A stretch of DNA of 64,000 nt from Lantana camara. Its lineage: Eukaryota > Streptophyta > Magnoliopsida > Lamiales > Verbenaceae. The number at the start of each line of letters is the position of its first letter. Within the stretch, counting starts at the first letter, position 1. A program made the translations under genes and the position numbers. The DNA lies in the NCBI GenBank assembly GCA_037501455.1, contig CM074862.1, forward strand, positions 57,877,501 to 57,941,500, read 5' to 3'. This document shows positions 1-12,243 of the stretch, one piece after another. Below the pieces are notes generated by a model. The model saw only the letters and a program-made list of their open reading frames with translations, was not told the DNA's origin and made no database searches.

Positions 1-420
1 TTAAGAGGAATGGTGGAGACTGGGAGCAGTACCAGGCAGAAGGGATCCAAGAAGTATAATCCCTGAAGGATTCATTAATTGTTTCATCGAGGTACCCTGA
101 AGAGGTTAAAGACAAACTGAGCACTGAATCTATCTTCGGGACAGATGATACACTGAACCACGACAACTCACAATTTTAAAACTTCGTGACTACGGTGAAC
201 GGTATTTATAGCATTCATGAAGCATACATTCATGCAGATTCAATTTAATAATTTCTTTGTTATGTGCTTTGTTTTCTTAACAAGTTAAATTACGTGAAGT
301 AATTGATGAGTAACGTGGATGATATCTGATAATTACCTTGAGGTGGCTTGTATGATTTTGAATTTGGTTTTGCGTGTGCTGCTTGGGAGTATGGGAGACT
401 TCCTTGCTTTATTTATTTTG

Positions 421-585
421 TTTGAGAGACGGGGTGCTCTCGTTGTTTCTAAGAGACGGGGTTTCTCTTATTTTTGTTTGAGAGACGGGGTACTCTCTTT
501 GTTTGCGAGAGACGGGGTTCTCTCATTGTTGCTCGAGAGACGGGACTCTCTCCTTGTTGTTGCGAGAGACGGGGAATCTCTCATT
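421..585 (+). repeat. Array of six GAGAGA-CGGGG-TCTCTC hairpins before the polypurine tract
   Basis: Six units spaced about 25-30 bp apart have the plan arm, CGGGG-type loop, complementary arm. Examples are TAAGAGA at 450-456 paired with TCTCTTA at 464-470, and GAGAGA/TCTCTC near 508-524. The AAGAGA/TCTCTT unit differs from its neighbours on both arms, so pairing is kept. A translated frame across the array (319-591) reads as repeats of RDGVLSL and is a by-product of the repeat. The same array lies at 33898-34060 (minus strand), with a longer relative at 20165-20537 and 26369-26707. Confidence 0.85.
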
Positions 586-606
586 GTTTAATTTCAAGCG
601 TGTTTT

Positions 607-624
607 GAATCCGAGGACGGATTC
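607..624 (+). promoter_or_regulatory. Hairpin with GAGGAC loop just upstream of the polypurine tract
   Basis: GAATCC (607-612) and GGATTC (619-624) form a perfect 6-bp stem around the loop GAGGAC. It sits five bases before the polypurine tract. LARD-B has the same loop at the same place with a different but still complementary stem (14596-14615), so pairing rather than sequence is conserved. Function is unknown; a role in plus-strand priming or RNA packaging is only inferred. Confidence 0.7.
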
Positions 625-628
625 TTTT

Positions 629-640
629 AAGGGGGAGAGA
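629..640 (+). other. Polypurine tract of LARD-A
   Basis: The purine run AAGGGGGAGAGA directly precedes the LTR start TGTAACGCC. This is the expected plus-strand primer of an LTR retroelement, and its position fixes the element's orientation. Confidence 0.9.
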
Positions 641-2129
641 TTGTAACGCCCCGGTTTTTCAATTTTATTAATATGCTTTATTTGTTTCTAAATTGCACAA
701 TTTAATTATTTAATTATGTGATTAATTGTTTTTATGTGTTTTATATTTAATTTTATTTTAAATGTATTAAATGTTAATTATTTTATTTTAATAATATGAA
801 TAATAAATACATATATATATTTACGCATATATTATTTCGTTGAAGCTAATATTGTATATTTATATAACATAAATATGTATATATTGGTGTACGTGTGCAT
901 GAATTTATGCATGCATGTTATATAAAATATAAGTATATATATATATACATGCATTATTAATTATAATATATTATTTATGCATTTAATTGTTTATTATTTG
1001 TTAATATTATGAATTTTATTGTTTCTTTACGTATGAATGACATCTACGTGCCTCGTTTCTATTTAAATTGATACCAGAATTTCGTGCAAATTTAATATGT
1101 TGAACGTATACGTGTCTTGTTTATGAATATATGTTCGTTTCGTATTTTCGAATTCATTTGATATGTTAACGGATTTAAATTGAATTTTGGAATCCAAGTC
1201 GGGGGCTAATGAGCACTTAGCGTACCCTTGGTTCCGTATTTAATATCTTGAGCTCGGGAACTCGGATTCGAGTTCCGTCAACTCCGCTGAACTCGTAACG
1301 AAAATTCGAGTTTAGTAAACTTAGCCCTATATTTTTCCTAAGTCATTTGAACCTCCGAAATTCAACCGAAAAACGAGGCGGCGACCAAAATGACCTTGTT
1401 GCACTAAAATGACCATATCTTGCTCAAACCTTGACCAAATTAACTATGGTTGGTGGCCTTTTAACCCTAGTTCAACCCTCTATCAGACCTTACCTGCCCC
1501 ATCTCGATCTGATCCTCCCACAAACCAGAAAACTTATCCAAAGCTTCTGCAATCCAGTTTTTCCCGCGACTGTGCAGTTTTGGGATTTTAGAGCTCAAAT
1601 CTCAATCATCTTTCATCCAATCAACGAGGTGAGTTAGGATTATGTTGTACATGCATCTATGATTATTTTCATCCTCTCATCCCTGATTTTGATTCAGATT
1701 TCATGGGGTTTTGGAACATGTGCTTGAACAGTTAGGTTTTTAGCATTTGAATGAATTTTGAACCGATCTTCACTCCCTTCACGTACCGGGTTGCTGCTAG
1801 CTTTTGGAACTCGTATTGGTGTTAAATGTTATTCATTTTCATCTTAGTTTCAGCTGTGTTGATGGTTGGTTGATCATGAATTGGTTGCCCTGTTCTTTTC
1901 CCGCTATCCCCTGTTTTTCACGCATAAAACTGCTGCGCTTTCCTTCTCAATTTTGTTGCATGTTTGAGGTTAATTCCAGGTCTGTTCTTGTGCAATTGGA
2001 ACCTCATCTCACCTTAGTTGTTGGCTTGAATTGTTTGCAAATTGTGTAATTGTTTGGCCTGCTCCTTTTCTTGTTTTTTTTCCTCCCCTGTTTCGTTCTT
2101 CTTGCGCAGCTTCTGTAACGGTTCCAGGC

Positions 2130-2254
2130 GAGACACGGGGGTGTCGTTTTGTTCGTTCCAGCTAGGAACGGGAGTGCTGCTTGTCCAATTCTCACTGTAC
2201 CGAGACACGGGGGTGTCTCGGTGTGTTCTATTTTGGTGACACGGGGGTGTCACC
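2130..2254 (+). repeat. LTR palindrome cluster, LARD-A
   Basis: There are three near-palindromes with a GGGG centre. The first is GACAC/GTGTC near 2131-2146. The second is CGAGACAC (2201-2208) with GTGTCTCG (2213-2220). The third is GGTGACAC (2235-2242) with GTGTCACC (2247-2254). The outer bases of the second and third arms differ, yet both remain perfectly complementary. Confidence 0.85.
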
Positions 2255-2418
2255 CTTTTAATTCCTTGCATATGGTTGTAGCTACTGCTCTGCTTCTCTG
2301 TTCTTTTCCTTTCCCAGCTGCTGCTGCTATTCTCCAATTTTGTTTAGTATTGTACAATATATATATATATGCCGATTGTGTGTGTGCATGGGGTGCTTTA
2401 CATGCATGTGTGTTGCTG

Positions 2419-2421
<3 letters not shown>

Positions 2422-2466
<45 letters not shown>
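2422..2466. repeat. (TA)n microsatellite
   Basis: An almost pure TA dinucleotide run inside the LARD-A LTR, within a wider region (2350-2980) of TA runs and TGCATGCA purine-pyrimidine alternation. Reading frames here encode only Tyr/Ile repeats and are not genes. Confidence 0.95.
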
Positions 2467-2467
<1 letters not shown>

Positions 2468-2592
2468 TTTGCGTGCATGCATAATATGTATAAGTTACAG
2501 TCTGTGTGTGTGTATATATATATATATTGCTGCTACTTCTTTCTCTTGGACTATAACAATTAGAATGTGTGGATATATATATATGGGTCAAG

Positions 2593-2656
2593 CATGCAGG
2601 GGGTGTTTGTGTAATTATGGGTGACATGCAGGGGGTGTTTGTGTAATTATGGGTGA
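2593..2656. repeat. 32-bp perfect tandem duplication
   Basis: Two adjacent identical 32-bp units begin CATGCAGGGGGTG at 2593 and 2625. It is a local duplication within the LTR with no sign of function. Confidence 0.9.
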
Positions 2657-4943
2657 AGCCTACTTTGAATTTCTTTGTGCATGTGTATAGTTTATATTTC
2701 ATTAGTATGATTATTCTATGTAATTTGCATGCATGTATTACGTATTATATATTTATATATATGATTTATATTTATATGCAGGTATTACGTAAAATATATA
2801 TATATATATGTAAGTTTACATTTGCATGCATGTTAAGGATATATATATATATGTATGTTTTACATTTGCATGCATATTATTATTTATGCATGTATTACTA
2901 CGTATGTAGGTATATATATATGCATGCATGGTGACCAACGTATATATATATGTATATATTATATATATATATGTTTATTATATAATTTAAGTATTAAATG
3001 ATTATTTGTATAGAATTTAATTGTTATTGTTTCTTGTTTTATTTAATGTCGATCTTCAAATGAAAGTGATTAATTGCCTATTCTCTAATTATAAATGCGA
3101 TATACTACGTGTAATGATTATTGAATGAATTCTTAGATTAATTAATCACTATTTCACGTATTTAAATTATCGACTATTGATTTAACGTTCTATTTATTTT
3201 ATTCCGAAATGTGAATATGAATATTATGTGTTATGATTATTAAATGAATTCATGGATTAATTGATATACATTATGAATATATGAAATTATGAAATTATGA
3301 ATAGTATGAATTTATGAATTTATGAAATTTATATGAATTTATGAACTTATGAAATTGAATGAAACCTATGAATGAATGATTTGATTATATGTTTTAAATT
3401 TCTTAATCGTGCACATGAACATTTTATTAATATAATATGATCATTTATGCATTCATATCATATTCACTTCATTGTCGTGCGTCATATATGGTTCATTAAG
3501 AGTCTTGAGTCTCACGAACACGTCTTGTTGTCTTTGTACAGTTTATCTCCAGGGTGGAGAGATCTTGATCCTTCGAGCACTTGTTAACCCGTTCCTTGTT
3601 TCGTCACGGTTTAGGTGAGGGTGGTTTTGTTTTAGCTATGTAACAAACCCTACAACCCTTATGTGAAAAGCTTTGGCCAAAACCTTATGATTATATATAT
3701 ATATGGTTTTCAAATGAAGTTATCGAGTAAATTCTTCTGAATTATACGTATGAGAGTATATGAGCTTAAAAATGGTTTTGTAATGAGGCTATGCTCCAAA
3801 CCGTGTGTCTTCATGATAGCTACGGAATAGGATGACACGGAGAGGTACGTATATAGCATATGCCGAATTACACGGTAAGGTATTTATGAATTATGTTATG
3901 TACTTATGATTGTTATGTTTTGGCGAGACACATTTATTACTTATTATTGTACGGGCCCCGGGACTTAGTATATGTGGCTAACCGGGGAAGCATGGGCTGA
4001 CGGGGATCCCATATACTAGTCCCAACCAAACTACGGTGATACCGGCCCTCGCTAGGAGATTTAGCGAGGAATGGGAGCTGAGTGCCCTTGGGGGAGTCAT
4101 GAAACCCCATTGGCCTATGATTGAGGTGGTCGGGTCTTGCAAGCCCGTCCACCACCCGGAGGAAGAAGGTTGGTTATGATTTACGCCTTTTCTTATATAT
4201 ATGTTATGTTATGATTATGCACCATGCGGGAAGGCCTGAACACGGATTGCCCAAACGAATATGATTTATGATATATAGTCTGCATGTATTATGATATATC
4301 GCGTGAACACCTAATCAATATATATATATGATATTTGTCGTACACGGTCGGAGTTTGGTTGGAGATTGTGCACGCTCACTCGCCGAGCCTTATATTTATG
4401 TATGATTTATGAATGTAATGAATTAATATGAATAGTCATAAAATCCGAGCACTGATTAATCATTCTCTTGCCTTTTAGGGAACTAATCGCAAACAAAACC
4501 TTGTTCGGAAATTATGACTTGCATGTGCATGTTTTATATATGTATATCACTCCTGCTCACTCAGTCTTCTAGAGACTGACCTTCTCCCCTCCCCAACACT
4601 TTAGTGTGCAGGTTTGATTTTGGAGTTCGAGCTAGGCGGAGGTGTTTGGAGTCTTTAGGTGGGTCGAGTTAGGTTAGGAGAGTCTCTGCACTCACTAATG
4701 TATTGAATTTATGTTTGATTCGATTCTACAGTATCATGGAACTTGAATAATTATGTAATTGTTATTGAAATTGTTTGTTGGACTGTATTTATGAGTTTAA
4801 AAGAGGCCTGAAGAGCCCAATTTCGGCTTATGGTTTGTATGTTTGAAGTTGGCTGTGCAATGCATTATACTTTGGTTGATTGGTTTTCATTGCAGGGTCT
4901 AGTTCTGCCTGGCTTAGGAAGGTTTATGTTTGTCTCCCGTTCG

Positions 4944-4998
4944 CTAGGGTTTGATACGGGTACGGATTTACCATTTCGTTACTCGTGTTGAGCCTTAG
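4944..4998 (+). promoter_or_regulatory. Conserved LTR 3' (U5) stem-loop, LARD-A
   Basis: The arm starting CTAGGGTTTGATACGG (4944) pairs with the arm ending TTGAGCCTTAG (4998) in a 19-bp uninterrupted stem. Six of the pairs are G.U and the rest are Watson-Crick. It is flanked by CCCGTTCG on the left and TGCGGGGGATG on the right, as in the other families. This is direct base-pair reading; function is unknown. Confidence 0.8.
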
Positions 4999-5041
4999 TG
5001 CGGGGGATGTGGTGCCTCACGTGTGAGGGTGCTACAGCAAA

Positions 5042-7464
5042 GCTTCGAATTACTTTGGAACGTTGAGATATAAAAGGATTAGCAAGTCAGACACCTTAGG
5101 ATCATTCTATGAAAATGAACCTATAGTGTTGACTTCCTGTGAATCCTGTCATGAGGGAAGCGTTCCTGAATCCCGTTTATAAGAAACGTGGAACGTTCCA
5201 AAATTATAGTGGATTTCGATCCGTGCTGATGAGTGTAAGATGCTTAATGTAAGCACTAGATACAATCGTCAGTTTAATCATTATAAATGAATGTACTTGT
5301 TAAAGTACAAATTCGAAACTTATATGAAATTCTTAGAATTTCGAAAGGAGGTTAGGAACCGAAGTAGTCATAAGTTATAGGTAAATCGATATGATCGAGA
5401 TAGCCAATATCTTAGCAACTAATTCCTTACTCATCTTAGAGATAATAGGATTATCTCTCAGTAAACCAATTCGAGAACACCTTAGTGTTTCTGAATGAGG
5501 GAATGAAACCTTATAGGATATGGTCCATTCCATAGCAAGCTTTACTGACTTATAATCATTCTAGGAATAAACTCCTAGAATATGCAGTTAGAGATTTTGA
5601 ATTTAGTACCTTCCAAAATCAGTCCTTCAGTTGCACTATGCAAAGTGGCATACTAAATTCCCTAATTATTCTTATCCAAGAATTCAATGGAATCCTCTTA
5701 CTTGAAGAGGATAGTGGGAGATAAGCTTGAAATGAGTTCAAGTTTATACAATGATATTGGATATCAGTTTTGCGATTCCCTTGTACAAAGGTTGTTTGTT
5801 TCAAAGGAATGTACCTTTCTTAAGGAATCGTTCCTATAGAAGAAGAAAGGCAAGCAAGCAGACCTCAAAGAAATTTGAGGAAAAATATTCATGCCACATA
5901 TAGAAGAAACGAGCCCATCTGATAAAACTTAGCCAAATTTTGGAGTATGTACACGTGTGAAACCCTTCTCTTAAGATGCGTTTAGAACGCGTTCCTAGAT
6001 AGCCAAGGAATTACTTGAAGAGGAGACACTGTCAGATTTGGAATCTGAGTAGTGTAAGCAAGCCTTGAAATCCAATATGGATTCCATATAGTTAAACCGA
6101 GTTTTGACCTTGGTTGATCCACCTGATAGGATCAAGCTCCTAGAGCTTCGAGTAAATGGAAAGCATTACAACCTTCTTGACGGTTGAAATGCAAAAGTCC
6201 ATTTGGGTTGTGTTTACCATATCCTCATATTCTGACTATGAGATATGATAAATGAATATGAGAACTATCTTGTTCAATATGAGATTGAAAGAGACTGAAA
6301 TAAGGTATTTCTATAAATCTCATATTCAGTGGGAGTATGCATAAGGTATGCAAATCCCTAAAGTCAATCTGTGGATTGATAAAGGCTTCTAGGAGTTAGA
6401 CAATTCGATTCCACAGTCAAATCGTTTGACACAGATAGAAGTCGAATAAGTCTCAGAGTGTACATATGAAAGTTAGTGATGTAAGAGTCAATTTTGGTTC
6501 TTTAGAAGACGATGTCCTTCTCATTAGGAATGTCAAGGATGACGTGAAAGTTACCAATTCTTGTTTAAGAAACAATTTGACATGAAAGATCTTGGTGATT
6601 ATCCTATATTCTCGACATTCAGATCTATAGAAGATAGATCTAAGAGAATAAAAGGATTATCACAAAATGAGTACATAACCACGGTACTAAAAGGAGTTTA
6701 GTATGGACAATGGAACGTCTCTTTTGAAGAGTATGTGTCCTAAGATAAACTTTGAGAAAGTTAGAATGTCCAAAATCCCTTTAAGTGAAAGGGTGCACAA
6801 TGTATGAAAAGTTATGTACTAAATTAAATATGGCACAACACTAAGCGTAGTAGGCCGAATCTAATATGACCTCAGAGAAGGTCATTAGATCTCTGTAAAG
6901 GATGTCCTCAGAGTACTTGAGAAGAAATGAGGATATGTATTAGTTTACAGAGCCCAAAAGATCTTGTTGTTAGAAGGATATTTGATGTAACCGTTCATCA
7001 AACATGGATGATTATGAAATCATTGCAAGGGTACAACTTCTACCAGAATGGTAATGCAATGTGTTGGAAAGGGTTCCAAGGACGGACATTGCAAAACTCG
7101 ACTGTCGTAGTTGAGAACTTAGTCGTATTATATAACGCTAAGTTAAGTGTTTGGGTAAGAAACTCCATCTAACCAGTTAGATGAAGTTCCTAGCATGAAA
7201 CAACTCCTTTATCATATTGTATGATAAAATGGATGGTTGCTCAAGTAAGAGAACCAAGACCTCACCAAGAGACTGAACACGTGATTACGAATCACTTTAT
7301 AAGGAAAAGGTGTTTCCTAAGAGATGTGTAAACAAGAGGGTCACATCAGCAGAGAATATAGCAGATCCACTTTGGAAACGCCCAAAGTCAATAGGGTCTC
7401 TAAGTGCATCTTGAGAAGATGGGACTTAGAGTACCTAAATGGCTTTTACGGGCAAGTGGGAGAT
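5042..7464 (+). pseudogene. Decayed Ty1/copia pol (Angela/BARE-like)
   Basis: Many stops and frameshifts break this region, but the copia domain order is readable. A GAG-pre-integrase piece lies near 5085-5175 (ISKS... then CESCHEG). Integrase pieces lie near 5310-5600 (a VSE...DMV-like string near 5490). Reverse-transcriptase pieces lie near 6110-6680 (LVDPP-like near 6113; SKRIKGLSQNEYI-like near 6630). RNase H pieces lie near 6905-7150 (YLRRNEDM-like; NGNAMCWK). The closing motif ENIADPLW is at 7352-7375. RNase H directly before the LTR is the copia, not gypsy, order. Gag and the 5' LTR lie left of LARD-A, outside the window. Confidence 0.85.
7454..7463 (+). other. Polypurine tract of copia-1
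   Basis: AAGTGGGAGA lies one base before the LTR start TGTTAGGAATAG. Preceding pol remnants in the same orientation support the assignment. Confidence 0.85.
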
Positions 7465-9750
7465 TGTTAGGAATAGTGCCCTAGAAAGCCGATTCGACGT
7501 AATCTGCTTTGGGACTTTTCTTGTATCACAGACAATCTTTGAATAATATACGATTGATCATAGGCAAACACTTCTTTATATGCCAATACGTGTTTTGAGT
7601 GTTTCCATTATGTGTGCATGTATGAGAACTCCCCTAATCCTGATGACTTTAGGACTCTACCATTTAGGTGAAATGGTTCATGAAACGAGCCCTATATCAC
7701 ATAAGTCATGATTAGTAAAATACTCCAAGCCGATGAGTCCTACAGACAGTGGGAGTGTCAACCTGACTCCTCTAAGGCTTGCTTGTGGGATCACGCCCTT
7801 AAGAAGGACCACCTTGTTTCATGGAGGTGCAAAGTGTATAGTTGATACGTGCGTGATACATGAGGGTGCTTACTTTAATAAGTAAGTTCACTGAGGTGCC
7901 CCGTGTGAGAACATTCCTAAATGGGAAAGGAAGTTTCTATTTCAGGAAATGGAAACTTCCAGATTAGGAAATATCTCACGAGTCATTGATGTGATTAATT
8001 GATCCTTAGACTTGAGGTTCCATGTTACTTTATGAGTTAACTCTGTAGTCTTTGGTATAAGCTTTAAAGGGTGTCACCTTAGACAACTGATTCAAGGCTT
8101 ATGCTGGGGCTGCACAAGTGACTCATGAAAGTGAATGAGAATCAAGAAAGGACCTACACTTGCATTTGCAAGGTGATCTCTTATTGTGTAAGTCATTCAT
8201 ATGCCATATGGAGTCCTTGGCCAAGGCAGTAGATCAAGACATCAAGAAAAGGGTTTCTTGGATTGAGATCAAATGGATATGAAATGCACTTAGCTTTAAG
8301 ACCAGATTATTAGGGTTCTAATTATTCCCTTACCCTAGATCATGGTTGAGAGATAGTAAGTAGGAGGATTGTATCTCACATGAATCAATGACTTAAAGGT
8401 TCTGTCGAATCCGAACATTCCAATTCAGCTAGGGGTTAAACACCTGTTGCTAGACTATGGTCGTTTAATCTGTGGACTGATTAATTAATTAGTGAATTAA
8501 TTAATTAGGGTCACTGCTAATTGAATTGAGAACCTAGAGGGTCACACACAACAACTTGGTTACATGAGTTGAGGCTTTAAAATGATTAAACGAGTTAATC
8601 AAGCCAAGAGGGTTCCACACGTGTGAAACCACACGTGTGGCTCACTTGAGTGACACGTGTCATTGTGACACATGTCACACACGTGTATAAATATATGTGT
8701 ATATTTATTTATGTAGTAAATAATTAATGTGATTAATTATTTAATAGACTTTGGTTTAATTTTGAATTAAAAAGAAAGTCTTATTTTGGAGAAAAATAAT
8801 CTAGTTAATTAATTATGAATTAATTAATTAGATAAAATAAGTTATTTATTTTAAATAAATAAAGTATAAAATTATCCAAAAATAGTTTGGATATTTTTAG
8901 CTCTCTTGAAAGTTGATTTGAATTAGAATTCAAAGTCAAAGTCAAAGTTACTTGATGATCAAGTAATAGGAGAGAGAGAGACCAAAATCCTAGCCCATTA
9001 AGGACTAGGAATTTCGTCCCTCCCCTTTCTTATATATAGGGGAGCTCATGCTCCCCTTTAGAGCTAATAGACAATTCTTGGTTCATGTGTTGAACACCTT
9101 CCTTTCTCCAAGATAAAATAAAACCCTAGGTTAAGCCTAAACACTAACTAGAGAACTAGCATCCTTACTAGTTAGATTGTAGCCAAGTTGGTGGACTATC
9201 TCTAGAGACTTCAAGTTAGAAGTTTTGAAGATTCGAGCTTTACCAAAAGTGGGGATTAAGCAAAAACGATCAGAAGGGATGATGAAACGATTCTGAACCC
9301 GACGTGAAGCGAATGAAAAAATCGAACCAAAGAAGATGGCGAAAACCGTTCGTCCATATCCTGAAGGATGAATTTTTTCACGAGGGTTTTGTGACTGACA
9401 GTTTTCTACTTTCGCAAAACTGTTTTCGAAGGGAGTTTCAATCCTGCTTTTCTCGTTTCATGTTTCTTTCTTTATGTTATATTGTTAAGAACATCTCTAA
9501 CATGAATTGAATCTAGGTTGGTGTGGATTGCTATCCCGACAATGGATTCTGAAGTAGAAAGAGACTTTCAAGGGACGGGTTGTCAAGCCGCGAGAAGAGC
9601 GTTCTTGGGTGGCTTGAAACGCTTCAAGAAAGAATAAAAGAAAAGTAAGTTTTCTATCTCTACGAATTTGGTTACACGATTGCGAGTCCAAGATCCTTTT
9701 GTTGGAAAAATTTTTAAATTCCGCTGCTTTCTGATTCGTGTTTTCCAACA
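7465..9750 (+). repeat. Copia-1 3' LTR (2286 bp)
   Basis: The LTR starts TGTTAGGAATAGTGCCC and ends TTTTCCAACA. The start resembles LTRs of the Angela/BARE copia lineage (family knowledge). Related LTRs in this window are at 53749-55685 (minus, solo) and 60450-62435. A TATA box with a palindromic start region lies at 9031-9056. About 327 bp near 9257-9583 is absent from the minus-strand copy. ACATG at 9751-9755 should be the right target duplication. Confidence 0.88.
9031..9056 (+). promoter_or_regulatory. Copia-1 LTR TATA box and adjacent hairpin
   Basis: TATATATA at 9031-9038 is followed at once by the hairpin GGGGAGC (9039-9045), TCAT, GCTCCCC (9050-9056). The same pair is kept on the minus-strand copy (54117-54141). 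This is the likely core promoter; transcription probably starts just downstream. Confidence 0.7.
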
Positions 9751-9888
9751 ACATGCACACATGCACAAAAATATAATTTCATGTATAATGCACACACACA
9801 CACACAAATCAACAAATGCGTGAAATAATTATACATTGCATATATATATACACAGCATGCATGCATATATTATATATATAATTACCAC

Positions 9889-9891
<3 letters not shown>

Positions 9892-9926
<35 letters not shown>
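9892..9926. repeat. (TA)n microsatellite
   Basis: A TA dinucleotide run within a TGCATGCA- and CACACA-rich stretch (9751-10045) of the L0 LTR. Confidence 0.9.
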
Positions 9927-9938
<12 letters not shown>

Positions 9939-10074
9939 TTATAACCTGCATGCACAACATATTTAACACACACACATGCACTTACGTAAATACATGCATT
10001 CAAACACAAACACATATATAAATACACAAACATAAACACATGCACAAAGTATTAAAAAGAACGCAGCAGCAAAA

Positions 10075-10174
10075 GGAGCTCCCCGGCCGGGTAGAAGAAG
10101 ATGCAGTAGCTACTGCCTCAAGGTGTCCCTGCCCGGGGACACAACCATCAAACAATCTCCCCGCCCGGGGAGAT
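10075..10174 (-). repeat. LTR palindrome cluster, L0
   Basis: It contains GCAGTAGCTACTGC (10103-10116, perfect palindrome), GTGTCCC (10123-10129) with GGGACAC (10136-10142), and ATCTCCCCG (10155-10163) with CGGGGAGAT (10166-10174). An imperfect CCCCGGCCGGG lies near 10081. The position in the LTR and the G/C-rich centres match the clusters of the other families, but the arm sequences differ. Confidence 0.75.
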
Positions 10175-11450
10175 GAAACAGGCGCACGAACAGCAGCAGC
10201 TGAACCTCTGTTTTTCCTCCATTTCGTGCAGCAACAACAGGCCAAATAGCAGCAGCAGCAGCGGAATAAAAAAAACAGCAATCACAGCAGCGAAGCAACG
10301 ACAAAACGAAGGAAAAAGTGACAGCAAAATAACACAACAGCAGCAGCAAGGTTCACTCAGCAACAAGGGAGGTAACTCAGGCACAAAACCATCAAAACTC
10401 ATGCTTATCAATGGTGGATCATGATGCAGCGAATTTCCATGTATTTCATGATTAGAATTGAATCAATTAAGTCATATAGATCATATATATAGCTTCATAT
10501 CAAGATATGCATCAAGATTTCACAAGAATTCATCCAAATTTCACAAAACCCTTACTATTCACATAGCAGCCCCAAACCATACCCAAAACCACATCAAATT
10601 CAGCAAATAAACACTTAAAAGAAAGAGGAGAAGATATAGAACAAGAATCCGGGCTTACCTTTCAAATTTGAGGCGAAATGATGGAGTATTGATCTTGGAA
10701 AAGCAAGATGAACTGTGCAGATTTCTTTTCCCCATTCTCTCTCTCGATCAGCTGCTTCTTTCTCTCTCTCCAGGCATGAGTTCGAAATGAGGGGATAAGG
10801 GATGGATAGAGGGTTTAACTAGGGTTAGTTTGGCTCAAGAATCAAGTGATTTGGATAAGGAATGAGAGAGTTATGGCCAAAATACTCCAAGGTGGCGAAT
10901 CTGCTCGAACAGTTCGTTTCGGACTAAATACGGGGGATCAAACGGGCTTAGAAAAATGTGAGGTCAAGTTCTGTAGCTTCCAAATTTCGTTACGAGTCCG
11001 ACGATACTTCCGGAATTCAAATCATAATTCCCTAGCTTAAGTTACGGTCTCCGGAATCCAAGGCGCGCTAAAACTAGTTAGGCCCTCTAATCCCCAACAA
11101 TTAAAATATGGTTCGTTACCATATCAAACAAGTCCGAAAAATTAAAACGAGCATATAAACGAATTCATAACACGTATAATTCATGCATATTAAATCGGCA
11201 CGAAAATTTGATCTCAAATCGAGCACAAACGCAACACATTTTCAACAAATAAGCACATTATTCAAATAATAAAAATTAAAATTTCAAAGAAATGATAAAT
11301 TAAATTTAAAAAAAAATTAATTAGACGAATTAAAATATATAAAATTTTATTAAAAAGGATATTTTTCAATTAGGTCCAAAACTTTCAAAAAGTTTCAAAT
11401 AAGTCCAAGTTCAAATTTTCGATTAAGTCCAAAACTAAATAAATCATACA

Positions 11451-11455
11451 ATTAA
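11451..11455. repeat. Target-site duplication ATTAA (left)
   Basis: Matches 13786-13790 and delimits the solo LTR between them. Confidence 0.9.
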
Positions 11456-12243
11456 TGTAACGCCCCAATCTTTCAATTATGCAATATGTGATTTAATGTG
11501 AAATAATTGCCAATTATGACTTAATTGTTTAATTACTTAATTGTCCCTAATTGATCACTTCATAAGCTTAGGGACTTAATTGCATGAAATAGTCTTGGAC
11601 TTAATTGATCATTTTCCTTGAGATTGAACTTAATTGCATGACTTATGAATTGGAGGGATTAAATTGCAAATTGTGTCTAGTTTTATTATATCTAGCATAT
11701 ATCATTGATTGCATCAAACATATACACACTTGATCCCTTCCCTCTCTCCCTCATCTCGATTCAAAAACCCTACCAAGAAGAGAAGGGATTTCAACCATTC
11801 AAGCTATATTTGTGAAGGAAGTTTGGGTTAGGAGCATCATCATCATCATCATATCTTCATCATTTCTTCTATTTTTTCCATTTAAGGTAACCTTGGAGAT
11901 TTATATGAATTCTTGAATCTTGAGTAGTAACTAGAGATTATGGTTTAAGCTTATTTGGTTATGTTTTACTTGGTAGGAGCATGAATACTTGGTTATAGCT
12001 TGAATTTAATGTACATATTATGAAGTTTATAAGCTTGGAGCATGAGTTCATTTATGGGTTTCAAATGATGAATTCTTGATGATCTAATGTGAAAATATGT
12101 GTTTTTATGAGTTATTATTGAACTATAAGTATGTTAGCATGGTTATTTCATGAATTATATGCATTTGGAGATTGTTATGTGATCATTTGTGGTTTATTTC
12201 GTTCTTCCCCTGCATAACTACTTTGTTTTTCTCTCCTGCGTAC

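Larger units (their letters stand above)
1..5036 (+). mobile_element. LARD-A element, 3' part (internal end plus 3' LTR)
   Basis: This is the 3' portion of a large non-coding LTR element. The internal tail (1-641) has no gag or pol reading frame. It ends in a polypurine tract and is followed by a 4395-bp LTR. The same family occurs complete on the minus strand at 29881-40316, sharing the internal hairpin array, the motif CTACGGTGAACGGTA (near 190), the polypurine tract and both LTR ends. The 5' part lies left of the window. The base string GCAAA at 5037-5041 should be the right-hand target duplication. It interrupts a decayed copia element that resumes after it. Confidence 0.85.
642..5036 (+). 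repeat. LARD-A 3' LTR (4395 bp)
   Basis: The LTR starts TGTAACGCCCCGG after the polypurine tract and ends GGGTGCTACA. Landmarks in order are a donor-like GAGGTGAGTTAGG near 1628, a palindrome cluster (2130-2254), TA-rich low-complexity DNA (2340-2980), a TTAGGTGAGG block near 3611, a stretch GGGCCCCGGG...GCATGGGCTGACGGG (3954-4001), an acceptor-like TGTGCAGG near 4607 followed by GAGCTAGGCGG, and a 3' hairpin (4944-4998). The LTR is longer than that of the minus-strand relative (3958 bp), mainly through TA-rich sequence. No gene lies in it. Confidence 0.88.
9756..11450 (-). repeat. Old minus-strand LTR (L0), first segment
   Basis: This is low-coding, AT-rich sequence between copia-1 and the solo LTR at 11456. 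It reads as an LTR on the minus strand. It has a palindrome cluster (10075-10174), a donor-like AAGGTAAGC on the minus strand (near 10655-10663), and TCTCTC-rich leader sequence near 10735-10770. The remaining pieces are 13791-13950 and 43459-43557, where the 5' end TGTGACACCCCGG is found. Its 3' end lies left of copia-1, outside the window. Gln/His-rich reading frames near 10173-10424 come from CAG repeats and are not genes. Confidence 0.6.

Noticed and set aside
421..585. A repeat-protein frame reading RDGVLSL units, also at 20373-20711 and 33916-34176
   Set aside because: The repeats follow from the GAGAGA-CGGGG-TCTCTC hairpins. Both strands give similar frames and unit spacing is not a multiple of three.
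2250..2934. Tyr/Ile-rich frames on both strands
   Set aside because: They are translations of TA microsatellite sequence.
10173..10424. A Gln/Ser-rich frame that could be read as a polyglutamine protein
   Set aside because: It arises from CAG-type repeats in an old LTR and has similarly long frames on the other strand.
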